A stretch of 7,210 bases of DNA from Actinomycetota bacterium (lineage in GTDB: Bacteria; Actinomycetota; Actinomycetes; S36-B12; UBA10799). The notes under the pieces were generated by a model that had not been told where the DNA came from, did not search any database, and saw only the letters and a list, made by a program, of their open reading frames with translations. This document shows, piece by piece, positions 1 to 4,942 of this stretch. Positions within the stretch are counted from its first letter, which is position 1, and each line of letters starts with the position of its first letter. The position numbers and the translations under genes are program-made. The DNA is taken from contig JAUPKM010000393.1 of the NCBI GenBank assembly GCA_030837445.1, forward strand, positions 1-7,210. The letters are read 5' to 3'.

Positions 1-17
1 GCATAATCGGTGCGTTC

Positions 18-91
18 GCGGGTGTAGTTCAATGGCAGAACATCAGCTTCCCAAGCTGACAGTGCGGGTTCGATTCCCGTCACCCGCTCCA
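18..91 (+). tRNA. tRNA-Gly (anticodon CCC)
   Basis: This is a complete tRNA that reads the glycine codon GGG. The acceptor stem pairs GCGGGTG (18-24) with CACCCGC (81-87). The D stem is GTTC/GAAC (27-30 with 38-41). The anticodon stem TCAGC/GCTGA (43-47 with 55-59) encloses the loop TTCCCAA, which places CCC at 50-52. The T arm is GCGGG, loop TTCGATT, CCCGT (64-80), closed by one G-T pair. Discriminator T88 is followed by an encoded CCA (89-91). Only 17 bases precede it, so its promoter cannot be judged. It sits directly beside a mobile cassette, a common position for integrated elements. Confidence 0.97.
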
Positions 92-99
92 CGAGGTCA

Positions 100-115
100 C
101 CGCGGTAATCCGCGG
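100..115. repeat. Short GC-rich hairpin 3' of the tRNA
   Basis: CCGCGG (100-105) is followed by a TAAT loop and a second CCGCGG (110-115), giving a 6-bp stem that is identical on both strands. Its apex GGTAATCC recurs exactly in the larger hairpin at 125-156, with the two centres 33 bp apart. It may be a degenerate terminator copy, a tRNA 3'-processing or termination aid, or part of a boundary of the neighbouring mobile cassette. There is no T-tract. Confidence 0.5.
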
Positions 116-124
116 CCTGAACCG

Positions 125-156
125 CGAAAGTCCCCCGGTAATCCGGGGGACTTTCG
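125..156. terminator. Strong hairpin, probable bidirectional terminator
   Basis: CGAAAGTCCCCCGG (125-138) pairs perfectly with 143-156 around a TAAT loop, giving a 14-bp stem. On the plus strand it lies 34 nt after the tRNA CCA and is followed by TCGTT, a poor T-tract. On the minus strand it lies 10 nt beyond the transposase stop codon at 167-169. It could therefore end both the tRNA transcript and the convergent transposase operon, as is common in GC-rich actinobacteria where U-tracts are weak. Termination itself is inferred. Confidence 0.75.
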
Positions 157-166
157 TCGTTGGGGG

Positions 167-1966
167 TCACGCAGCTTCATCTCCCCTGGCCTTGGCGCGT
201 TCGCGTCGCCACTCCTCGAGCTCCCTCGCCTCGTCGGCCGGCAGGTGCAGGACCACGAACGGGTCGCGGGGCTGCAGGAGGGGATGGCCCGGCGCCCGCT
301 CATCGCCGTACTTGGCGGCCCAGGTCTCGAGTTCGGAGATGTTGGTGGCGACGGCCTGAAGACCGACAGCGAGGGTCACGCGAGCCAGGCCCGTGACGCG
401 AACGAAGCCGCGGCTCATGTCATTGCCGTTCGCGTCCTTCATCCGTGAGAAGTACTGCTCGACCGACGTACGCAGATCCATCTGCTGGGTCTGCTCCGGC
501 GTCCCCCAGTAGTGGGGCTGCCAGAGGCGGGCACGCGCGTTCGCGTCGGTCGACGTGACAGTCACCGTGGACTTGACTGTGCAGCAGTCTGGCGCCGTTT
601 CGGCCGCAGGGGGGTTCTCGACGAGTGGCCGGTCCCCGGGCAGGACGAGGGACTCGGGCCGCAGCGGGCAGCGCAGCGTGCCGGCGAGCGCAGGGCACAT
701 GTAACGGCGGGTGCCCCTGCTCACGTCCTCGGCGTGCAGCTTCAGCGCCCAGTCCTCACGTCGAGCCACCTGCTCATGGAAGTCATCCTTCTTGCCCCAC
801 GGCTTGGTGATCTTCTCGAACGCGTCCGGGGTAGCCGGGCAGTGCGGCGTGCCAGCGGTGACCCGCATGCCTCGAACATCGGTCCAGCGCTGATCGTTCT
901 CGCGCATGTCGACCGTCTGGTTCCAGCCGGCCTCGCGCAGGAAGTGATACCAGTTGGTCTCCTTCAGGTTCGAGTACCACTTGTCTCCCAGGAGCATGCG
1001 CTCGACGTCGGCAGGCTGTGCCCGTTCGATGACGTCGCGGCTCGCGCGCACCAAGTCACGACCGCCCGGAGTGACGCTCAGGCGCTCCAGCAGCCGAGGC
1101 TCCTCCCGGTAGACCTGCCCGGGCTCAGCGACCCGGACGAGCCCGCTGATCGTGTAGCCGTAGAACCACTCGGTGCGACCGTCCTTGGCGGTCTTCCCGC
1201 TGGCACGGGCATCACGGTCGTGGGGAAGGCGTGCACTGGTGTCCTCGGGCTCGACTGCCTCGTCGGAGTGCGGAGGGTTCACCTCGCCACCATCCCCATC
1301 GCCATGCGCATCCCCTTCCGTCGGGGTGGGCGTGGAGGACACGGACGCCGAGGCCGCCACCTCGGACTTCTCCTCCTTCATCCGCGTCACAACCTCGCGC
1401 AGGTTGGCCGCGTCATCGGGCCGGCCCGCTGCTTCGAGAGTGGCCGCGTCCTTCTCGAGCGCCTTGATGCCTCGCCGCCGAGGGCTGCGGCCCCACGCCC
1501 AGATGTTCGTCGCATCGATGGACCGGTACGTGGAATCCGTGGGAAGGAGGGTCACGTCGAGCATCGCGTCGATGAGCGCGTACAGCGCGGTGCGGCGCCC
1601 CTCGCGCACGTCCTCATCGAGGTCGGAAGCCGAGTCACTGCCGAACTCGATCGCGTCCCTGATCGACACCGACATCCGATCCACGGAGTCCTGGGAGAAG
1701 GTGCGTGGGCCGTCGATGGCCCTCCGGATGCCCAGGCGCACCTGCCAGTCGAAGTCCATGCGGCGCGTGAGAACGTCGTACAGGTTCGTGAGCACCATGC
1801 CGTCGCCCTCAAGCGCACTGAGCAGGCTACCGATCAGGAACAGGCGGGTGTTCAGGCCCGACGGGCGGCCGGCCTTGCCCTTGGACCTCATCTCCTCCAG
1901 CAGCGCCGCGGCACCTGACTCCTCGACGACGTACACGACCTTGCTGATGTCACTCGGGGTGAACAT
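167..1966 (-). CDS. DDE-type transposase (599 aa, actinobacterial family)
   Basis: This gene encodes a probable DDE transposase that would cut and join DNA ends using metal ions held by three acidic residues. Likely catalytic positions are D151 (SIDATN), D328 (LLGDKW) and E503 (SVEQYFSRMKD). Between D328 and E503 lie HCPATP (C376), YMCPAL and LRCPLRPES (C424, C433) and a CC pair (461-462). The spacing and the CPATP, CPLRPES and FSRMKD-like blocks match, from memory, a family annotated simply as transposase in actinobacteria. Residues about 200-262 form an acidic, Ser/Pro-rich low-complexity linker inserted after the first Asp. The C-terminus (about 576-599) is charged and probably helical. 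The ATG at 1966 has GGAGGGGG six bases upstream and lies inside the end of the previous gene, which suggests translational coupling. The frame is intact, with no stop or frameshift. The family assignment is firm; current mobility is unknown. Confidence 0.88.
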   Translation of the reverse strand: MFTPSDISKVVYVVEESGAAALLEEMRSKGKAGRPSGLNTRLFLIGSLLSALEGDGMVLTNLYDVLTRRMDFDWQVRLGIRRAIDGPRTFSQDSVDRMSVSIRDAIEFGSDSASDLDEDVREGRRTALYALIDAMLDVTLLPTDSTYRSIDATNIWAWGRSPRRRGIKALEKDAATLEAAGRPDDAANLREVVTRMKEEKSEVAASASVSSTPTPTEGDAHGDGDGGEVNPPHSDEAVEPEDTSARLPHDRDARASGKTAKDGRTEWFYGYTISGLVRVAEPGQVYREEPRLLERLSVTPGGRDLVRASRDVIERAQPADVERMLLGDKWYSNLKETNWYHFLREAGWNQTVDMRENDQRWTDVRGMRVTAGTPHCPATPDAFEKITKPWGKKDDFHEQVARREDWALKLHAEDVSRGTRRYMCPALAGTLRCPLRPESLVLPGDRPLVENPPAAETAPDCCTVKSTVTVTSTDANARARLWQPHYWGTPEQTQQMDLRTSVEQYFSRMKDANGNDMSRGFVRVTGLARVTLAVGLQAVATNISELETWAAKYGDERAPGHPLLQPRDPFVVLHLPADEARELEEWRRERAKARGDEAA

Positions 1967-2963
1967 CGCTGTCCCCCTCCGCTTGAGTCACGTAGGCGGG
2001 ATCGCTCGCGTACGGCACCACCTCGACGATGTTGCGGGCACTGGTAGTGCCGGCAGCCGCCATCACATCGGCGATCGGCACCGGGGTACTGATGATTGCG
2101 AGCAGCCAGGTAGCTCGCAGGCGCGCCTGCTCGGGGGTGATGTTGGTATCGCCGATGGCGGCGTTGGTCACCGCAGTGCTGGTGATGTTCTTGCGTCCTT
2201 CCTTGACGCCGATGAGCAGGTCGTCGGCCTTCAGCCCCTTGATGGCCTCCTCGATCAGGTGCGTATACCGCTGACGCACCGGCAGGCGACGAGCTCGGTC
2301 ACCGGGAACGTCCACCCACCAGGTTCCGTCGTCGTCCTTGGACAGGTGCCTGCGAGTGAGACCGCGCAGATCCGTGGAGCCCAGTCCGGCTCCGGCCCCC
2401 AGCCCGACCATGACGCACAGGTTGCGACGCGTCGCCCTACTTGGCTGGTTCAGGCACAGTCGCTCGATGTCCGCCATCTCGCGAAGTGAGTACGGAGCCT
2501 TCATCGCAGCGCGACTGAACGGCTCCTTGCGTCGGGGCGCATGAAGCCCGGGATTGACGTGCGAGGCTAGGTTCCGCAGCCGGCTGCGGCGATTGCCCCA
2601 AGTCGAATGCGAGCCTGGGCCCCCTTCGGTGACCCACCGCTCGATCAGGTCATGGCGCAGCAGGTCCGAGATGGTGGCATCGACACCGGCGTCCATAGCC
2701 CAGTCCACGAAGAGCGTCAGTTCCGACAGCACCTGCGGGAACGTCTCCTGGCCCTTGCACTGGCCGCGCCTCATGATGTCCCGGATCAGCGGTGACGTCT
2801 GCTCCCAGCGCGCACGGGACATCGACCGCGGCACGTATGCGGCCAGCACCCGCTCGCGATCAGCATCGAGCGGTGGAGCCAACCGCTGCATCGACTCCAG
2901 CCGTTCGGCCTCGGCCTTCATCTGCCGCTTGGCCTCGGCCGTGCTCATCCTCTTCCGCGCCAT
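1950..2963 (-). CDS. Tyrosine-recombinase-like protein with degenerate active site (337 aa)
   Basis: This looks like a tyrosine recombinase/integrase fold. Residues about 35-135 resemble an N-terminal core-binding (SAM-like) domain. Residues about 155-325 resemble the catalytic domain, with a box I-like block (GLGSTDLRGL, 193-202), a beta-hairpin stretch (TWWVDVPG...RRLPV) and a box II-like block (ARLRATW, 280-286). Compared with the canonical R...HxxR...H...Y set, the box I Arg is Gly195, the box II His is Ala280, the box II Arg is kept (R283), the box III His appears lost (around A304/G305), and a tyrosine stands near the nucleophile position (Y318). It is therefore probably not a normal stand-alone recombinase; a DNA-binding or accessory role beside the transposase is more likely. 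The ATG at 2963 is preferred over GTG 3032 because GGGAGGG lies eight bases upstream. The first 30 residues are basic and helical. The end overlaps the transposase start by 17 bp. Confidence 0.72.
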   Translation of the reverse strand: MARKRMSTAEAKRQMKAEAERLESMQRLAPPLDADRERVLAAYVPRSMSRARWEQTSPLIRDIMRRGQCKGQETFPQVLSELTLFVDWAMDAGVDATISDLLRHDLIERWVTEGGPGSHSTWGNRRSRLRNLASHVNPGLHAPRRKEPFSRAAMKAPYSLREMADIERLCLNQPSRATRRNLCVMVGLGAGAGLGSTDLRGLTRRHLSKDDDGTWWVDVPGDRARRLPVRQRYTHLIEEAIKGLKADDLLIGVKEGRKNITSTAVTNAAIGDTNITPEQARLRATWLLAIISTPVPIADVMAAAGTTSARNIVEVVPYASDPAYVTQAEGDSDVHPE

Positions 2964-2971
2964 CTCGCTAT

Positions 2972-2978
2972 CCCTCCC
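2972..2978 (-). promoter_or_regulatory. Ribosome binding site deciding the 337-aa start
   Basis: On the minus strand GGGAGGG sits eight bases before the ATG at 2963. The longer reading from GTG 3032 has no such site and would run through one arm of the inverted repeat at 3025-3036. Confidence 0.6.
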
Positions 2979-3024
2979 GATCCACTGGCGTGGATCCGGC
3001 CAGGACTGTGCCGAGGTCCCCGGT

Positions 3025-3094
3025 TTCTGCACTCAGCACCATTCGACGATCAGGCCGATCGCAGCAGGGCCGAGGAACTCTCCTGAGTGCAGAA
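3025..3094. repeat. 12-bp perfect inverted repeat at the junction of the first two cassette genes
   Basis: TTCTGCACTCAG (3025-3036) and CTGAGTGCAGAA (3083-3094) are perfect reverse complements around a 46-nt loop. With one mismatch and a small bulge, pairing extends outward into CCCC/GGGG flanks. The right arm encodes the end of the upstream protein (CTQE); the left arm lies in the untranslated gap before the 337-aa gene. In the mRNA this would form a stem-loop between the two genes, possibly an attenuator or a stabilising structure. A DNA-level recombination or protein-binding site is the alternative. Confidence 0.6.
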
Positions 3095-3802
3095 GCCCCG
3101 GGCCGCTCGCTCGAGGTCACGCCGGGTGAGCCCGTGGCGGGAGACGATCGTCGACAGCGGCTCGGAAACGGACATTACGCTCGTCAACCAGTGATTCCGA
3201 AGCCGCTGCAGGTCGAGGCTCAGGCCACTATGTGTCTCGAATGCCGGGCGCAGATCGTTGATCTCGGTCGGTCCCCAGCCCACAGCCGCAAGCCCCTCGG
3301 GACGGAAGCCGCACTTCTCCCCAGCCTCGAGGAAGGCAAGCAGGGCTGCCTTTCCCTCCAGCGCCACCGCCGTTGCGCACTGCGCCAAGGCTTCCCACTC
3401 AACGTCCGTGACGGCATCGAAGGTTGGCAGCGACTTGGTCCGGCGGCGGACCCTCTTCGGCGCCGGCTTGCCCTCCCGAGCGCGAAGGAGCCGCTGAAGT
3501 CGAGGCGTGACCTGCCCGAGCGTGCTGTCCTTGGCGCCCGCGGCACGCTCCATAGCCACGAACCGGTCGATGCCGTCTGCTGTGAGGGCGGACAGGTCAG
3601 CCACGCCATCCGGGCACATCCGGCCGAGGTAGCGAGTCAGGGCGCCGAGCAGGTTCTTGGTCTCTCCTTCGCTGCCCGGCCCCAGTTGACGCACCAGATC
3701 GAGCACCTCCCCGCGAGCATTCAGCCACGCTGAAGCCGTCAGGCTCTTCGGCGCGTAGGCCGCCAGATACGTCTCGAGAACGAAGGCTTCGGTTGTGACC
3801 AT
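3050..3802 (-). CDS. Divergent tyrosine-recombinase-like protein, first gene of cassette (250 aa)
   Basis: I do not recognise a named family, but the protein aligns by eye along its length with the next gene's product. LAAYAPKSLTASAW (13-26) matches LAAYVPRSMSRARW, STLGQVTPRLQRL (93-105) matches STWGNRRSRLRNL, and RLRNHW (200-205) matches RLRATW. It is therefore probably a paralogue with a core-binding domain (about 5-110), a basic linker (KRVRRRTK, about 116-123) and a reduced catalytic domain. Canonical positions read as box I Arg kept (R167 in CGFRPEGL), box II His to Gln (Q199) with Arg kept (R202), a His in a box III-like RHGLT (H223), and Phe237 near where the nucleophilic Tyr should be. 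It thus keeps what its paralogue lost and lacks what its paralogue kept. The start is unsure: ATG 3802 and GTG 3811 both lack a clear Shine-Dalgarno site, and a TGA lies just upstream in frame. The function is probably DNA binding in transposition. Confidence 0.62.
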   Translation of the reverse strand: MVTTEAFVLETYLAAYAPKSLTASAWLNARGEVLDLVRQLGPGSEGETKNLLGALTRYLGRMCPDGVADLSALTADGIDRFVAMERAAGAKDSTLGQVTPRLQRLLRAREGKPAPKRVRRRTKSLPTFDAVTDVEWEALAQCATAVALEGKAALLAFLEAGEKCGFRPEGLAAVGWGPTEINDLRPAFETHSGLSLDLQRLRNHWLTSVMSVSEPLSTIVSRHGLTRRDLERAARGFCTQESSSALLRSA

Positions 3803-3908
3803 GCCCAGCACGGTCCAGCGGTCTCAGTGAACGTCAAGCAACCCCAAGAGCGGGGCGCAGTAGGGCCAGTCCGCTTGGCGACTCAGCTCACCAGCCAGAT
3901 GAAGAAGT

Positions 3909-3941
3909 GCTCATCTGTGCTTCAGGTCCGGCTCAGGTTGG
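3909..3941 (+). promoter_or_regulatory. Tandem 11-bp direct repeats, candidate response-regulator operator
   Basis: TCATCT (3911), TCAGGT (3922) and TCAGGT (3933) begin exactly 11 bp apart, one helical turn. Each is preceded by C or GCT-like bases (GCTCATCT, CTTCAGGT, GCTCAGGT). OmpR/PhoB-family regulators typically bind such head-to-tail repeats, and the operon beginning at 4000 ends with one. The last repeat would cover the -35 position of a weak -10-like TGTCAT at 3955-3960, as in activator-dependent promoters. AGATGA at 3898-3903 also forms an inverted repeat with the first unit. Binding and promoter are inferred. Confidence 0.5.
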
Positions 3942-3961
3942 CCCTCCATTCTCGTGTCATC

Positions 3962-3980
3962 GGCAGCGGGGTGCGCTGCC
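3962..3980 (+). other. Leader hairpin upstream of the secreted-protein gene
   Basis: GGCAGCG (3962-3968) pairs with CGCTGCC (3974-3980) around GGGTG, ending five bases before the Shine-Dalgarno sequence GAGAGGA (3986-3992). An alternative pairing of GGGG (3968-3971) with CCCC (3979-3982) is possible. It may protect the 5' end or tune translation. It is not long enough to call a riboswitch. Confidence 0.4.
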
Positions 3981-3999
3981 CCAATGAGAGGACACACAC

Positions 4000-4398
4000 A
4001 TGCGCAAGACACTCATGGCGACCATCGCGGCAGGGGCGGCGCTGGCAACGGCCAGCGTCCTGGCAGTTCCCGCTTCGGCAGCTCCTGCTCGTCCCGCAGA
4101 GATCGAGCGCGAGACCATGGGGACCTGCTCCGCTGGTGCCCGCTGGGACCTGAACCTGGAGCGCGAGTTCGGCGTCATCGACATCGACTTCGAGATCGAT
4201 GCCGCAACCCCGGGGGAGAAGTGGACAGTGTCGATCACCCGGAATGGCAGCAAGGTGCTCAAGGTTTCCCAGGTGGCAGATGCCGAAGGCGAGATCGACG
4301 TCAACCACATGGTCCGAGACCGCGCCGGCAGCGACCGGATCTCGGTGACCGCGACGAGCGCAAGCGGCCAGTCGTGCCGCGGATCGCTGCGGATCTGA
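4000..4398 (+). CDS. Secreted beta-rich protein of unknown function (132 aa)
   Basis: This is a small exported protein. Residues 1-27 form a classic Sec signal peptide: MRK, a hydrophobic Ala-rich core, then PASA with likely cleavage before Ala28. The mature part of about 105 residues alternates polar and hydrophobic residues, suggesting a beta-sandwich. It contains two cysteines, C43 (GTCSAG) and C126 (QSCRG), near its two ends, which could form a disulfide outside the cell. The block VRDRAGSDRISV and the Cys-bracketed layout recall small hypothetical secreted proteins of actinobacteria, with no known activity. GAGAGGA lies seven bases before the ATG. It is the first gene of an operon with a lipoprotein and a two-component system, seven bases before the next start, so it is either an extracellular partner of the sensor or a product co-regulated with it. 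Confidence 0.85.
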   Translation: MRKTLMATIAAGAALATASVLAVPASAAPARPAEIERETMGTCSAGARWDLNLEREFGVIDIDFEIDAATPGEKWTVSITRNGSKVLKVSQVADAEGEIDVNHMVRDRAGSDRISVTATSASGQSCRGSLRI

Positions 4399-4405
4399 GG
4401 TCGCA

Positions 4406-4942
4406 GTGAGCCTGGGAACGCGATGGGCCTGGCTTGCGGTGCCTCTAGCAGCGGCTGCATTGGCGGGCTGCGCCTCCGTTGCTGACGTAGCGCCCGAGGG
4501 TGCGGACCTCGAACCGATCGTGGTGACGTTCCCCAGCAGTGGCGTGACGCCCAGCCCGTCCGCAGGGTCGGTCACCGACGGCGAGTCGTCGTCGGTGACC
4601 GACCCCCAGGCCGACCTCGACAACGACGACCAGGTCGGGAACGGTCGCAGCGTGGTCATCGAAGCCGTCGACACCGACCTGCCAGCTGTCCACATCGTGA
4701 TCGAGACACGGGACGGGCTGGTGCTGGGCTCCGACATGCGCACCGCCGGCCTGCAGCCGGTGACCCTGCGCCTCAACGAACCCGTGCCCGAGCCTATGGA
4801 ACTCGTGGGCCGCATGCTGGCAGACGACGGTGATGGGATCCTTGAGCTCGGGGCCGACCGCCCCGTCATCGACGACGAGGGGGAGCAGGTGGCCGAGGAC
4901 TTCGACTACGTGTTCACTCAGGCGCAGCTGACCGATGACTGA
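4406..4942 (+). CDS. Lipoprotein with DUF7282-like domain (178 aa)
   Basis: This is a surface lipoprotein. A hydrophobic N-terminus ends in the lipobox LAGC, with Cys22 the probable lipidation site, so the protein would be anchored to the outer face of the membrane. Residues about 25-78 are a Ser/Pro/Asp-rich flexible linker containing SVTD twice. Residues about 80-172 (SVVIEAVDTDLPAVHIVIE, then VLGSDM...GLQPVTLRLNEP, then LADDGDGILEL) resemble the extracellular DUF7282 beta domain, judged by memory of its pattern only. The acidic LADDGDG stretch could bind a cation. The start is GTG with GAGG (4397-4400) five bases upstream, overlapping the previous stop. The end overlaps the kinase start by 8 bp, so translation is probably coupled. 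A likely role is as an extracytoplasmic accessory or modulator of the kinase, by analogy with CseA near CseB/CseC in Streptomyces, though it is not evidently related in sequence. Confidence 0.82.
   Translation: MSLGTRWAWLAVPLAAAALAGCASVADVAPEGADLEPIVVTFPSSGVTPSPSAGSVTDGESSSVTDPQADLDNDDQVGNGRSVVIEAVDTDLPAVHIVIETRDGLVLGSDMRTAGLQPVTLRLNEPVPEPMELVGRMLADDGDGILELGADRPVIDDEGEQVAEDFDYVFTQAQLTDD
4565..4605. repeat. Intragenic pair of 13-bp palindromes forming a long hairpin
   Basis: Bases 4565-4580 and 4590-4605 are perfect 16-bp reverse complements. Adding a G-T and a C-G pair inward makes an 18-bp stem with a 5-nt loop. Each arm also contains its own palindrome: GTCGGT-C-ACCGAC (4567-4579) and GTCGGT-G-ACCGAC (4591-4603), with centres 24 bp apart. 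Both arms encode SVTD in the lipoprotein linker, so the structure is tolerated at the protein level. Confidence 0.7.

Larger units (their letters stand above)
167..3811 (-). mobile_element. Three-gene transposon-like cassette (two recombinase-fold proteins plus DDE transposase)
   Basis: Three co-directional minus-strand genes fill this span with little spacing: a degenerate tyrosine-recombinase-like protein, a paralogue of it, and a DDE transposase overlapping the second gene by 17 bp. The cassette lies between a tRNA-Gly and an unrelated two-component operon on the other strand, which fits an insertion. The coordinates give the coding span only. I compared 92-170 with the reverse complement of 3812-3990 and found no convincing terminal inverted repeat, and no target-site duplication or second tRNA 3' end. 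The element could be immobile, or its ends may be too diverged to see by eye. Multi-recombinase transposons such as Tn554 and the RIT elements are known, but they use tyrosine recombinases only. Confidence 0.65.

Noticed and set aside
512..1918. Long plus-strand open frame (468 codons) opposite the transposase gene
   Set aside because: It is antisense to a gene with clear family motifs. Long antisense frames are expected at this GC content, and its translation is Arg/Gly-rich with no recognisable domain.
1173..2489. Plus-strand open frame (438 codons) spanning the transposase and recombinase-like genes
   Set aside because: It crosses two well-supported minus-strand genes, shows no motif, and is low-complexity Ser/Arg-rich, typical of a shadow frame.
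2792..3733. Plus-strand open frame (313 codons) opposite the first cassette gene
   Set aside because: The minus-strand reading aligns with its neighbour's product; the plus reading shows no domain and is Pro/Arg/Ser-rich.
3809..3837. Promoter for the cassette with TTGACG (minus strand, 3837-3832) as -35
   Set aside because: At a 17-bp spacing the -10 position reads ACCGTG, which is not -10-like and overlaps the possible GTG start, so I did not annotate it.
92..3990. Terminal inverted repeats or a tRNA-derived direct repeat bounding the cassette
   Set aside because: Manual comparison of 92-170 with 3812-3990 gave only matches of about six bases (for example CCTGAA, TTGGGG), no better than chance.
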